The position numbers were made by a program, and so were the translations under genes. Below are positions 1-6,570 of a stretch of 27,307 nucleotides of DNA, piece after piece; position 1 is the stretch's first letter, and each line of letters begins with the position of its first letter. Below the pieces are notes generated by a model. That model did not search any database and was not told the origin of the DNA. It saw only the letters and a program-made list of their open reading frames with translations. Source of the DNA: Candidatus Dojkabacteria bacterium CG_4_10_14_0_2_um_filter_Dojkabacteria_WS6_41_15 (GTDB taxonomy: Bacteria; Patescibacteriota; Dojkabacteria; GCA-002793355); the NCBI GenBank assembly GCA_002793355.1, contig PFQB01000078.1, positions 1 through 27,307 on the forward strand, read 5' to 3'.

Positions 1-597
1 CAGCAGATTATACCAAAAGGAACTAAAAATGGCGAATAAGGGGGAAAATGGAAGAATAAGCAATAAAAGGATTATTGGTGCATATTGAGCGAGTCCAGAC
101 CAGCCAGCTCGCCATGCTTTCGGCAAAAACATTTCGACAATATTACTGCCATCTAACGGTGGTATTGGTAATAGATTGAAAAGCATTAAACTACAGTTGA
201 TGAACAGCATGACGGTAAAAAATGTAGCGAATAATTGCAGTACTAGTGCTGGTAGCGGAATCATAATCAAAATCCTTAATAAAATTGCGGAAACAATAAC
301 CAAGCCGAAATTCGAGGCTGGTCCTGCTGCAGAGACGAGGGCGTTACCAACCACAGGATTCTCAAAGTTATAGCTGTTAACTGGAACGGGTTTACTCCAC
401 CCTATTCGTCCAAACACCATCATAAATAACCCTATTAGATCTATATGCGCCAATGGATTTAGTGTCATTCTGCCTTCTGCGCGTGCGGTGTCATCGCCAA
501 GCCGGTATGCAGTATAAGCGTGTGCAAACTCGTGAACTGCCGAAGATAACAGCATTGCTGGGATTATGAACAACATTGAAATAATATCAAACTGCAT
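1..597 (-). CDS. Site-2 protease family (M50) membrane metalloprotease, 3' end cut by window edge
   Basis: Reading the minus strand from ATG at 597 gives 199 codons without a stop, running off the window. An HEFAH motif (HExxH zinc site, about residues 22-26) sits in the first hydrophobic segment. NPLAHID and GPASN follow, then NLLPIPPLDG, the second metal-ligand region of the family (the conserved Asp of LDG). Hydrophobic segments fill the rest. These are the signatures of the short, PDZ-less M50B group of intramembrane zinc proteases, which cleave membrane-embedded substrates; the substrate here is unknown. It starts 6 nt after the stop of the upstream rRNA dimethylase gene and has its own putative extended -10 embedded in that stop. 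The family call is confident, a specific role is not. Confidence 0.88.
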   Translation of the reverse strand, partial: MQFDIISMLFIIPAMLLSSAVHEFAHAYTAYRLGDDTARAEGRMTLNPLAHIDLIGLFMMVFGRIGWSKPVPVNSYNFENPVVGNALVSAAGPASNFGLVIVSAILLRILIMIPLPALVLQLFATFFTVMLFINCSLMLFNLLPIPPLDGSNIVEMFLPKAWRAGWSGLAQYAPIILLLLILPFSPLFAIFSSFWYNLL

Positions 598-602
598 CAA
601 GA

Positions 603-611
603 ACTATACCA
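603..611 (-). promoter_or_regulatory. Putative extended -10 (TGGTATAGT) for the site-2 protease gene
   Basis: On the minus strand TGG-TATAGT ends 5 nt before the ATG at 597, so transcription would begin at or next to the start codon. The TAG inside the hexamer is also the stop codon of the upstream dimethylase. No clear -35 was found, and the two genes could equally be co-transcribed. Confidence 0.4.
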
Positions 612-1482
612 TGTCCCGCCAGTCGCTTGCATTCCTGGTTCGGTAAACTTTATCCACAGATTCGCCTTGTTCAACAGTCGTTTCCATGCTTCCCATGATT
701 TTGTCTAAAAGTTCTCGGTCACAAAGTGAAAACAGGTAGTAGTAATCGTCTAAAGTCAGTTCGGATGGCTTTTTGTGCATCAGGGTAATTCTGCCTAAGT
801 CGATACTGCGGGCAAGAAATCTGCCAACTCCGGGTGCTTTTCGTATGTCTGGTACTGAGTGTGTGAATAGATACGACACAAAGTCTTCAAAATCTTCTCG
901 CTGATTGTAACGCAACAAAGGAACCTTTCGCTTTATATGCAGTAATACTGAAGAAACATTGGGTGCTGGGGTGAAATCTCGACTAGTAAACGTATGAAGT
1001 ATTTCGAAGGTGAAGTCCACGGACATTAGTATAGATTGAAGCCCGGCAGGATGTTTTACTTGATGGCCTCCAAAGCGAAAAGCGGCTTCTTTCTGTACAA
1101 CGATGTAGCCTTCGATAAAATGGGGGTCCTCGGTTAGTTGTTTGATTATTGAGGTCGTGTACATAAAAGGAATGTTTGCAACGACCATAAAATCGTGTTC
1201 TGGTGGGTCAGTCTGCAGAAAGTTTTTGTTAAGAATTGCAACGCGGTTAGTTCCTGTAAACCTCGTGAATAACTCACGAGTTAGGTTCTGGTCCAGCTCA
1301 TAGGCTAGAATTTGATTTTTGGCGTGTTTTGCAAGCCATGCAGTGATATTTCCTGTGCCTGCGCCGATGTCAATGACGGTAATGTTCCCTGGAATCTTAA
1401 TATTTGCATCAAATACCGTGTTGATGACTGACTCCTTGAGGAAGTTCTGGGTGACGGAGAGTGAGATGCGAGGTAAGGGCAT
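604..1482 (-). CDS. rRNA adenine N6-dimethyltransferase, Erm/KsgA family (Erm-like motif)
   Basis: SAM-dependent dimethyltransferase acting on an adenine in rRNA. The start chosen is ATG 1482 (292 aa), because MPLPRISLSVTQNFLKES matches the usual beginning of the family and an extended -10 lies 5 nt upstream. An in-frame ATG at 1572 would add 30 hydrophobic residues. From the 1482 start, the SAM-binding motif VIDIGAGTGNIT is at about residues 36-47, the acidic ribose-binding residue is in YELD (about 61-64), and the catalytic motif NIPF is at about 103-106. Family knowledge: KsgA enzymes (16S A1518/A1519) usually carry NLPY, whereas Erm enzymes (23S A2058, macrolide-lincosamide-streptogramin resistance) often carry NIPF or NIPY. 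NIPFMYTT and the following VVQKEAAFRFGG look Erm-like. It could still be a divergent KsgA, since no other copy is visible here. Confidence 0.85.
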   Translation of the reverse strand: MPLPRISLSVTQNFLKESVINTVFDANIKIPGNITVIDIGAGTGNITAWLAKHAKNQILAYELDQNLTRELFTRFTGTNRVAILNKNFLQTDPPEHDFMVVANIPFMYTTSIIKQLTEDPHFIEGYIVVQKEAAFRFGGHQVKHPAGLQSILMSVDFTFEILHTFTSRDFTPAPNVSSVLLHIKRKVPLLRYNQREDFEDFVSYLFTHSVPDIRKAPGVGRFLARSIDLGRITLMHKKPSELTLDDYYYLFSLCDRELLDKIMGSMETTVEQGESVDKVYRTRNASDWRDMV

Positions 1483-1487
1483 GGGAT

Positions 1488-1496
1488 AGTATAGCA
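1488..1496 (-). promoter_or_regulatory. Extended -10 promoter element (TGCTATACT) for the rRNA dimethylase
   Basis: TGC-TATACT lies 5 nt upstream of the ATG at 1482 on the minus strand. No consensus -35 is seen, but an extended -10 can act without one. The spacing predicts a leaderless mRNA and supports the shorter start of the gene. Confidence 0.5.
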
Positions 1497-1575
1497 GGAA
1501 ATAGGTCAGATATAGTGCTAAACTTATGTTGCGAGTGGAATTATAGCGTGTAGGTAGTTTGTTTTGGTTCACACG

Positions 1576-1584
1576 TGATAGAAT
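1576..1584 (+). promoter_or_regulatory. Extended -10 promoter element (TGATAGAAT) for the 78-aa gene
   Basis: TGA-TAGAAT is followed by 8 nt and then the ATG at 1593. There is no Shine-Dalgarno sequence between them. The element lies divergently from the dimethylase promoter. Confidence 0.4.
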
Positions 1585-1592
1585 TGTCTAAT

Positions 1593-1829
1593 ATGAAAAC
1601 ACCAAATGCTGCTAATCGGAATAGTGAGGGAAAAGACGAACAGAGCGGGCTGTCTGAAATGGAAGAAGGGATTCAGGCAATGAGAGACCAACTGGCGCAG
1701 AAGTTAGCTGAGCTGGGGATTACTCCTGATGAACTTCAAGAAGGCGGTGATAGGATAATGCGTACGGTATTGGGATTGCCATTATCACGTAGTGAGCGTA
1801 AGAGATCATCGGAAAAAAGGAAAAAGTAG
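1593..1829 (+). CDS. Hypothetical small charged protein (78 aa)
   Basis: I do not recognise this protein. The ATG at 1593 is preferred over the in-frame GTG at 1575 because a -10 element overlaps the latter. The product is hydrophilic: an Asn/Ser/Glu-rich N-terminus, a probable amphipathic helical stretch in the middle (EMEEGIQAMRDQLAQKLAEL, then GITPDEL), and a Lys/Arg-rich C-terminus (SRSERKRSSEKRKK) that could contact nucleic acid. It has no membrane segment or cysteine motif. It is transcribed alone, divergent from the dimethylase, with a possible intrinsic terminator about 120 nt downstream. The own promoter and lack of overlap with other genes support it as real; its function is unknown. 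Confidence 0.55.
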   Translation: MKTPNAANRNSEGKDEQSGLSEMEEGIQAMRDQLAQKLAELGITPDELQEGGDRIMRTVLGLPLSRSERKRSSEKRKK

Positions 1830-1876
1830 ACTCGTCCCTTTGGTTACATACTCGGCTTATAAGTTCTGGGGATTAG

Positions 1877-1892
1877 TGCACTCGGCAGGAAT
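1877..1892. repeat. Direct copy of the tRNA-Arg 3' end (16 nt, att-like)
   Basis: The 16 bases TGCACTCGGCAGGAAT occur here and again at 2043-2058, where they form the acceptor 3' strand, discriminator and part of the T-arm of tRNA-Arg. The two copies are in the same orientation, 166 nt apart. Tyrosine recombinases often target tRNA 3' ends and leave such duplications, so this may be a fossil attachment site. No integrase gene is in the window. Confidence 0.6.
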
Positions 1893-1946
1893 AGTCACTT
1901 TGTTGAAACAAGATTTAATGTGTTCGTATTGCTCGTAACGGTACTC

Positions 1947-1980
1947 GCAATCGCTCTTTTAATCGTTGGATTGCTTTTTT
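1947..1980 (+). terminator. Possible intrinsic terminator
   Basis: GCAATC (1947-1952) pairs with GATTGC (1969-1974) around a 16-nt loop, and six T follow directly (1975-1980). It is placed to end the 78-aa gene on the plus strand. The stem is short. A second overlapping pairing, CTTTTAATC with GATTAAAAG (1956-1964 and 1981-1989), is possible. Confidence 0.4.
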
Positions 1981-2005
1981 GATTAAAAGTCGCTTTCTGC
2001 ATATT

Positions 2006-2044
2006 CATTTCGCATAATTACCTTACAGGTAACTATACGAAATG
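2006..2044. repeat. 39-nt near-perfect palindrome abutting the tRNA-Arg 3' end
   Basis: Arms of 17 nt (2006-2022 and 2028-2044) match at 15 of 17 positions around the 5-nt loop TTACA. The right arm overlaps the discriminator and last acceptor base of tRNA-Arg. There is no T-run after it in the tRNA direction, so a standard terminator is unlikely. The outer parts (TTCGCATAA, and TTCGTATAG read from the other strand) resemble tyrosine-recombinase half-sites of the dif/loxP type, which is inference only. Confidence 0.65.
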
Positions 2045-2115
2045 CACTCGGCAGGAATCGAACCTGCAACCACCAGTTCCGCAAACTGGTGCTCTATCCG
2101 TTGAGCTACGAATGC
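2043..2115 (-). tRNA. tRNA-Arg (anticodon GCG)
   Basis: All four arms fold on the minus strand. The acceptor is GCATTCG/CGAGTGC with one G-U pair and the D stem is GCTC/GAGC. The anticodon stem CCAGT/ACTGG carries loop TTGCGGA, giving anticodon GCG with T33. The variable loop has 5 nt and the T stem is GCAGG/CCTGC with loop TTCGATT. C35 and a D-loop A20, both arginine identity elements, are present. CCA is not encoded. Most bacteria read CGN with an ACG (inosine) tRNA, so a G34 version is unusual. Confidence 0.95.
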
Positions 2116-2123
2116 AAAGTTGG

Positions 2124-2169
2124 GCCACAACATAAATCTCGCCAATCGCAGACTAAACCATGTTGTGGC
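2124..2169. repeat. 10-bp perfect inverted repeat between khpA and tRNA-Arg
   Basis: GCCACAACAT (2124-2133) and ATGTTGTGGC (2160-2169) are exact inverted repeats around a 26-nt spacer. The site follows the end of the rpmF-khpA operon and precedes tRNA-Arg on the same strand. It may be a processing or termination structure, but there is no T-run. A protein-binding operator is another possibility. Confidence 0.5.
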
Positions 2170-2180
2170 TCCCCTCTTTT

Positions 2181-2564
2181 CTAGAAGTTTGGAACGTCAA
2201 ACTCTCCAGTTACTGCTGTTGATGCATCGTCTGCACCTGAAGCTGCTACTGGTGTTGCGGTTGGCGCAACTGGTGCGGGTGTACCGCCACTTAATACGCC
2301 ACTTCCATTGTCTCTGCTGCCGTTGTCCCGATCTGATGGAACTTTAACGTCAACAAATTTTCCTTCTTTGATTGCTTTAATTTTTACCAAAGAGCGGATG
2401 GAGTTAATCGTCTTTCCCATTTTTCCAATTACCAATCCGACATCGGTTGGTGCAGTGTGGATGGTCAAGATAATCTTGCCATCGGAAAGTACTGTTTCCT
2501 CAATACTTACTTCGTCTGGTTTCTCTACAATTGCCTTAACAATGTATGTTACTAGGTCTTTCAT
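2181..2564 (-). CDS. khpA: KhpA-like KH-domain RNA-binding protein with a long low-complexity tail
   Basis: A single type-II KH domain fills residues 1 to about 77, with the RNA-binding GxxG loop visible as GKMG in VGLVIGKMGKTINSIRSL (residues about 43-60). KhpA proteins are about 75 aa and pair with KhpB to bind RNA; in many bacteria the gene directly follows rpsP, as here (39-nt gap). This copy has an extra tail of about 50 residues rich in Gly, Ala, Pro, Thr and Val with a DNGSRDNGSG repeat, which looks disordered. It is the last gene of the rpmF-nusB-rnc-rpsP operon. The family call is sure; the role of the tail is unknown. Confidence 0.85.
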   Translation of the reverse strand: MKDLVTYIVKAIVEKPDEVSIEETVLSDGKIILTIHTAPTDVGLVIGKMGKTINSIRSLVKIKAIKEGKFVDVKVPSDRDNGSRDNGSGVLSGGTPAPVAPTATPVAASGADDASTAVTGEFDVPNF

Positions 2565-2603
2565 TGTTAGATGAATTAACTTATATGAACAGTATATACC
2601 AAG

Positions 2604-3020
2604 CTACTCTTTTGCTGGAGCCTCTTCTACAGTTTTTTCTTCAACTGCTTCTGGAGTTTTCTCCGCATCTACTGCTGGCTCGGCTGCTGGAACTTCCTCT
2701 ACCTTAGGTTCTTTCGCCTTTGGTTCGGATTTCTCAGCGGACTTCTCTACCTTTTTGGCTTTGATGTCTGGCCATCGCTTCTGTTTCTCTGCTTTTGTCA
2801 TGACAAAACGAAGAACGGCATCAGAGGCTTGCGCACCTTTCTTTATCCATTCGTCGTATTTCGGCTTGTCAAGGACAAGGCTATCTTTTTTAAGAGAGGG
2901 ATTGTAAACCCCAATCGTATCTACGACAGTTCCTTGTCGGGATGAGCGAGCTTCCATGACGACGATGCGGTACATTGGGTGCCCTCGTTTTCCGGTTCGT
3001 GCAAGTCTAATCTTGAGCAT
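2604..3020 (-). CDS. rpsP: 30S ribosomal protein S16 with acidic/Lys C-terminal extension
   Basis: The N-terminus MLKIRLARTGKRGHPMYRIV and the following VDTIGVYNPSL are diagnostic of S16, which helps assembly of the 30S 5' domain. The conserved domain ends near residue 85. After it comes a tail of about 50 residues made almost only of Lys, Glu, Ala, Pro and Val (for example EEKTVEEAPAKE at the end). Many S16 proteins are 80-90 aa, so this one, at 138 aa, is long. Its start overlaps the end of rnc by 14 nt. Alternating charge makes the tail probably disordered. Confidence 0.95.
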   Translation of the reverse strand: MLKIRLARTGKRGHPMYRIVVMEARSSRQGTVVDTIGVYNPSLKKDSLVLDKPKYDEWIKKGAQASDAVLRFVMTKAEKQKRWPDIKAKKVEKSAEKSEPKAKEPKVEEVPAAEPAVDAEKTPEAVEEKTVEEAPAKE

Positions 3021-3753
3021 GCGAATCTCGTTTTAAGTTATCTAGTAGCTCTAAAGCTTTCTGGGCTGCATCTTCTTCCGCTTTTTGCTTGGAAGGACCA
3101 CTGCCGTCTGAAAGCTTCTTTTTTCCTATGTGCACTGCTGCTACATAAGTACGTTCATGAGCTGGACCGCTTTCCTGAATTATAGTATAAGTTGGCGTAA
3201 TTTTGTAGTCTTGCTGTGTTAGCTCCTGTAATTGGGTTTTTGCATCAGTATAGTTTTTCTTTTCTACTGTGGTTGAAATTTTTGCAAACAAGGTTTTCTC
3301 AATAAATGCTGCTGCCTTTTTCATACCTCCATCAACATACATAGCACCGACCAAAGATTCGTACAAATTTGCCAATAAATACTCTTTGTTGCGCCCACCG
3401 GTTTTCTCTTCTCCGTGGCCCATAATCAAGTGTTCACCAAGTCCGAGTTTTACAACTTCTTCTGCAAGTGAGGTGGTTTTTACTACTGCTGCGCGAACCA
3501 AAGTCATTAGTCCTTCGGGTAAATCTGGGAAGGTTTTAAAGAGATAATCAGAGACTACTAACTCTAAAACCGCGTCGCCCAGGAATTCTAAGCGTTCATT
3601 ATTATATTGAAAGCCCTGTTTTCGTAGTTCGTTTGCGTAAGAGCGGTGTGTTAATGCCGTAATCAGAATTTGTTTCTTCTTGAATGTATAGCCAATGATC
3701 TTTTCTGCAGGAGCGCAGATGACTGAGCTACTTCTTTTCTTTGTATTCGTCAT
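3007..3753 (-). CDS. rnc: Ribonuclease III
   Basis: Endonuclease that cuts double-stranded RNA, including rRNA precursors. The catalytic signature NERLEFLGDAVLEL spans residues 52-65, and a second acidic site lies in the LANLYESLVGAMYVDGG stretch. A C-terminal double-stranded-RNA-binding domain starts near residue 168 (DAKTQLQEL) and ends with the KQKAEEDAAQKALELL helix. Length (248 aa) is typical. The start overlaps nusB by 26 nt and its end overlaps rpsP by 14 nt, so the genes are probably translationally coupled. No key residue is missing. Confidence 0.96.
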   Translation of the reverse strand: MTNTKKRSSSVICAPAEKIIGYTFKKKQILITALTHRSYANELRKQGFQYNNERLEFLGDAVLELVVSDYLFKTFPDLPEGLMTLVRAAVVKTTSLAEEVVKLGLGEHLIMGHGEEKTGGRNKEYLLANLYESLVGAMYVDGGMKKAAAFIEKTLFAKISTTVEKKNYTDAKTQLQELTQQDYKITPTYTIIQESGPAHERTYVAAVHIGKKKLSDGSGPSKQKAEEDAAQKALELLDNLKRDSHAQD

Positions 3754-4144
3754 AGATTGCGCCTAATACGCCATTTACAAATTTAGAACTAGTTTCGGTA
3801 CCAAATAGTTTTGCAAGTTCAATTCCTTCGTTGATTGCAACTTTTGGTGGTGTTAATTCGGTTAAAATGCCTTCTGCAATAACGACACGAAGAATGCTGT
3901 AATCTACGGGGTTTATTTCATCTAACGGTCGCTCTTTTGCGTATTTTAAGATAAGTTCATTGATTTTTTCGTCATGTTTGGCGATGGCTGCTTTAATAGC
4001 GTTATATTTCTCAAGGTCGACCGGATAGTTTTTGGTCAGCATAGATTCTACATCAGAATTTGGTAGTTGGGTGTTTGCGTAAAAAGATTGAATGATGAGA
4101 ATTCTGGCATTACGTCGTTTGTCCCCTGAATTGTATAAATCCAT
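3728..4144 (-). CDS. nusB: Transcription antitermination factor NusB
   Basis: An all-helical RNA-binding protein that acts with NusE/S10 on rRNA operon boxA. RRNARILIIQSFYA near the N-terminus and PPKVAINEGIELAKLFG near residues 99-115, followed by FVNGVLGAIY, are the family landmarks. Length (138 aa) is normal. It starts 5 nt after the rpmF stop and has no clear Shine-Dalgarno sequence, consistent with coupling to rpmF. Confidence 0.94.
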   Translation of the reverse strand: MDLYNSGDKRRNARILIIQSFYANTQLPNSDVESMLTKNYPVDLEKYNAIKAAIAKHDEKINELILKYAKERPLDEINPVDYSILRVVIAEGILTELTPPKVAINEGIELAKLFGTETSSKFVNGVLGAIYDEYKEKK

Positions 4145-4149
4145 GGTAA

Positions 4150-4305
4150 TTACTTCGCGTTACAGTGAATGCACTTTGCGTGGTTCTTTTTCAAGTGTCC
4201 GCATTTTGAGCAGATAGCAACTCCTTCGAGCTCTACTCTACTGTTCACTTTGTTTCGTCGTGCACTTCGCGCATGTGAGTGCCTTTTCTTTGGTGTTGCT
4301 GGCAT
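4150..4305 (-). CDS. rpmF: 50S ribosomal protein L32 (zinc-ribbon form)
   Basis: A 51-residue protein, MPATPKKRHSHARSARR at the N-terminus and CSKCG ... CIHCN at the C-terminus. The two CxxC pairs form the zinc ribbon of the zinc-binding L32 type. It heads the nusB-rnc-rpsP-khpA operon. A strong promoter lies so close (6 nt from the -10 to ATG) that the mRNA should be leaderless. Confidence 0.93.
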   Translation of the reverse strand: MPATPKKRHSHARSARRNKVNSRVELEGVAICSKCGHLKKNHAKCIHCNAK

Positions 4306-4311
4306 AAAGGG

Positions 4312-4340
4312 ATTGTACTATGAGAAGCGATAGAGTTCAA
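4312..4340 (-). promoter_or_regulatory. Sigma70-type promoter of the rpmF-nusB-rnc-rpsP-khpA operon
   Basis: TTGAAC (-35, 4335-4340), a 17-nt spacer and TACAAT (-10, 4312-4317) read on the minus strand. Only 6 nt separate the -10 from the L32 start codon, so transcription should start at or next to the ATG. Confidence 0.75.
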
Positions 4341-4391
4341 GGGAAAATTTAACGTACGAAAAGTAACTCCCTAAAATATCCTTCTGCAAAC

Positions 4392-4400
4392 TGGTAGAAT
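4392..4400 (+). promoter_or_regulatory. Extended -10 promoter (TGGTAGAAT) of the CarS-like gene
   Basis: TGG-TAGAAT ends 5 nt before the ATG at 4406. No Shine-Dalgarno sequence and no clear -35 are present. A leaderless transcript is predicted. Confidence 0.5.
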
Positions 4401-4405
4401 TCTCT

Positions 4406-4930
4406 ATGCAATTGATTCTAATAATCGCACCAACATTACTTGCAGGATTAACTTTCATTTTTGTACTAAAGAAAAACCTTCTTAAAGGAGCTAATATTCC
4501 AATTGATCAAGGTGTGACCTTTCGAGAAAAACCAATATTTGGCTCGAATAAAACCTGGCGTGGCTTTCTTGTAATGCCCTTTGCTACTTGTTTTTGGGGT
4601 ATTTTGCTCCTACTTTTGGTACAGGGATCACTCAGCCTACAACATATCAGTATGTACTTTCTTGCGGGTATTTGTTACTCACTATTTGAATTGCCAAACA
4701 GCTTTTTCAAGAGACAATGTGGGATTATGCCAGGAGAAAGCGTAGTAAAAACACCGTTCAGGGTTGTTTTTTCGCTCATCGACAGGATTGACTCGCTGAT
4801 TGGTGTGGCACTTATTTTCTTACTTTTCTCATTCGGGACAAAGATGGAGATTACAATTGCTGTGCTACTTGGAGCATTTCTCCATTATTGTACTGACATA
4901 TTGATGAGAAAGCTTCATCTGAAGAAATAG
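4406..4930 (+). CDS. CDP-archaeol synthase (CarS/DUF46)-like membrane CTP-transferase
   Basis: A 174-aa multi-pass membrane protein. FGSNKTWRGF (residues 45-54), ELPNSFFKRQCGIMPG (about 95-110) and DRIDSLIG (about 126-133) match the conserved blocks of the CarS/CdsA superfamily, in which the Asp residues bind magnesium and CTP. Archaeal CarS makes CDP-archaeol from unsaturated archaetidic acid; bacterial relatives have uncertain substrates and may act on phosphatidic acid. It is transcribed alone from an extended -10 and its end overlaps the phytol-kinase-like gene by 16 nt on the opposite strand. With UbiA and CDP-alcohol phosphatidyltransferase genes next door, a lipid-activation role is plausible. 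Confidence 0.75.
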   Translation: MQLILIIAPTLLAGLTFIFVLKKNLLKGANIPIDQGVTFREKPIFGSNKTWRGFLVMPFATCFWGILLLLLVQGSLSLQHISMYFLAGICYSLFELPNSFFKRQCGIMPGESVVKTPFRVVFSLIDRIDSLIGVALIFLLFSFGTKMEITIAVLLGAFLHYCTDILMRKLHLKK

Positions 4931-5502
4931 CAGAGTAGGAGAAAAGCCCCTGGAGTGGTAAGATTGTCACTCCCATTTGGTGAGTAATATTCAACAACTG
5001 TAAGCAATAATGCTGCTACAACTGAAAATATTAACGAATTAAAGGCAAGCAGGATAACAAGGGCCGAAAGAAAATATGCGCAACTACCCCATATGGTTTT
5101 AGTTTTACTCTGCAATAGATAGCCAGGCAACCAGCTCGCAGTGTCAGAAACAGAAAGTATCAATATGGTCTGAATGAATAAATCTCTCTGTAGATAAATG
5201 CTAATGCCTAATAAGACGAGTACAAGGGAATAGTACAATTCTCCAAATCCCTGTTTGCCTGGAACAATAATACTTTTTTGCAGCTTATAATATCGAGACA
5301 CCGAAAACAGAACGAAGAATATTATGGTAAGTATCACAAACTCCGTTTGATTAAGGAAACCACTTCCGACAATAACGCCAACACCCGATAAAAGATGTGC
5401 AACTTTTCTTGTAATTTGTGGATTAATTGAGGTATTTCGTTTGAGTACTTCAAGGCTGACATAAAACAGCAGAAATAGCGTACCGACAAGAAATGGCATC
5501 AT
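4915..5502 (-). CDS. Phytol/dolichol kinase-like (CTP-dependent polyprenol kinase family) membrane protein
   Basis: A 195-aa protein with about six hydrophobic segments. RKVAHLLSGVG (from residue 32) is the conserved RKxxH...G element of the dolichol kinase/VTE5/phosphatidate cytidylyltransferase-like family. GELYYSLVLVLLG, SDTASWLPG, KTIWGS and a late ENY-like block, EYYSPNGSDNLTTP, follow in family order. Known members phosphorylate polyprenols or phytol with CTP, or transfer CMP to phosphatidic acid. It is the last gene of the UbiA operon, starting in a 4-nt overlap with the GNAT gene. Substrate cannot be read from sequence. Confidence 0.7.
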   Translation of the reverse strand: MMPFLVGTLFLLFYVSLEVLKRNTSINPQITRKVAHLLSGVGVIVGSGFLNQTEFVILTIIFFVLFSVSRYYKLQKSIIVPGKQGFGELYYSLVLVLLGISIYLQRDLFIQTILILSVSDTASWLPGYLLQSKTKTIWGSCAYFLSALVILLAFNSLIFSVVAALLLTVVEYYSPNGSDNLTTPGAFLLLCYFFR

Positions 5503-5996
5503 GAGGAATATTTTACCAGGAAAGTTACCTTTTCATTTTTCTTCAGAAAATTCTTGATACTTTCAGTGGAACGCGTAAACAGATATCTGTGCAGGAAATA
5601 TAGTCCAAGAATATGTGGAGTACTCTCAATAAAGCCTTTGCTCTTAAAATAATTAACTAACTCTTTTCTGTATGTATTACCAAAATATATATTCCTCGGA
5701 TTTTTGCAAATTTCAGAAAAAAGTAGGTCACCAAGTGCATCGCCTCGGTAAGTTGGAGCAACATACCAGGAGTTGATTTCTATAAACCTTCTACCTATGT
5801 TTACACCGAAAAGGAATCCCGCTATCTCAGACCTGTCTAACGCGACTAAACACTCCCCATTCATTAGCCTTTTGTGAATCCAAGGACGAGCGCGCACGGT
5901 TAAATGTGAATCGGTTCCAATGATAGAGTGAATCTTTGGAGCAAGTGCCGTCACTTCTTCATTGGTGAATTGTTGTCTAATTAAGAATTGTGGCAT
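5499..5996 (-). CDS. GNAT-family N-acetyltransferase-like protein
   Basis: INSWYVAPTYRGDALGDLLFSEI contains the GNAT acyl-CoA pyrophosphate loop (YRGDALG), preceded by the strand with IAGFLFGVNIG and followed by FKSKGFIES, a typical motif-B end. The ATG at 5996 (165 aa) is preferred because it leaves a 20-nt overlap with the upstream gene; an ATG at 6044 would add 16 hydrophobic residues. It lies within a lipid-type operon, so an amine on a headgroup or sugar, or a protein, could be the target. This is inferred from position only. Confidence 0.75.
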   Translation of the reverse strand: MPQFLIRQQFTNEEVTALAPKIHSIIGTDSHLTVRARPWIHKRLMNGECLVALDRSEIAGFLFGVNIGRRFIEINSWYVAPTYRGDALGDLLFSEICKNPRNIYFGNTYRKELVNYFKSKGFIESTPHILGLYFLHRYLFTRSTESIKNFLKKNEKVTFLVKYSS

Positions 5997-6570
5997 AGAG
6001 ATAAAGGAAAAATATACCCGCAATAGCCAAAGAGGTGTTGACATTAGGCTTTCGCGTTTTAATGCTAGTGAAAAGCATGAGTGGCGGAATAATAATCATT
6101 GAACCTATGAGGAAGACATTCCCCCAAAACTGTAAAGATTGGTAAATTGCAAAACCGAATAATAAAAACAAAGCTTGATGTACCACAATCAACCCTTCGT
6201 AATATATACCTTTATCATCCTTTTTCAGTCCAACCATAGAAAAACGTGCTAATCGGAAAAAGCCAGCGATGATAGGACCTAATGATAATACATAGAAGGT
6301 CCACATAGGGAACTGCCATACGCTTCTGGCAAATAACAGGGGCACAAGTAAATAGAGCAAGGTATCGGCAAGTGAATCTAGCACAGCACCCCAAGAAGAG
6401 GCCTCTTCCTTAAATTTCCGAGCAATTACGCCATCAAACAAATCGCAGATGAAAGCAAGCAAAAGAAAGGTAACTGATAAAACATATTGGTTCTCTAGAA
6501 CGAATAACAAGGAAGACCAACCAAAGGCTATAGCAAAAAGAGAAAGTATATCCGCTTTTGTTAGTTTCAT
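5977..6570 (-). CDS. CDP-alcohol phosphatidyltransferase family protein
   Basis: The complete catalytic signature DxxDGxxAR...GxxxDxxxD is present: D43, D46-G47, A50-R51, G61, D65 and D69. Family members (PgsA, PssA, archaetidylinositol phosphate synthase) replace the CMP of a CDP-linked lipid or alcohol with a second alcohol at the membrane. The 197-aa protein has about six membrane segments, as expected. It overlaps the upstream PEP-utilising gene by 4 nt. The substrate is unknown; the adjacent CarS-like enzyme could supply the CDP-activated lipid. Confidence 0.88.
   Translation of the reverse strand: MKLTKADILSLFAIAFGWSSLLFVLENQYVLSVTFLLLAFICDLFDGVIARKFKEEASSWGAVLDSLADTLLYLLVPLLFARSVWQFPMWTFYVLSLGPIIAGFFRLARFSMVGLKKDDKGIYYEGLIVVHQALFLLFGFAIYQSLQFWGNVFLIGSMIIIPPLMLFTSIKTRKPNVNTSLAIAGIFFLYLYATILN

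Noticed and set aside
176..373. Plus-strand open frame opposite the M50 protease
   Set aside because: The minus strand carries HExxH and LDG protease motifs through this stretch; the plus frame has none.
2308..2574. Plus-strand open frame opposite khpA
   Set aside because: It mirrors the KH-domain gene on the other strand, with no ribosome-binding site or promoter of its own.
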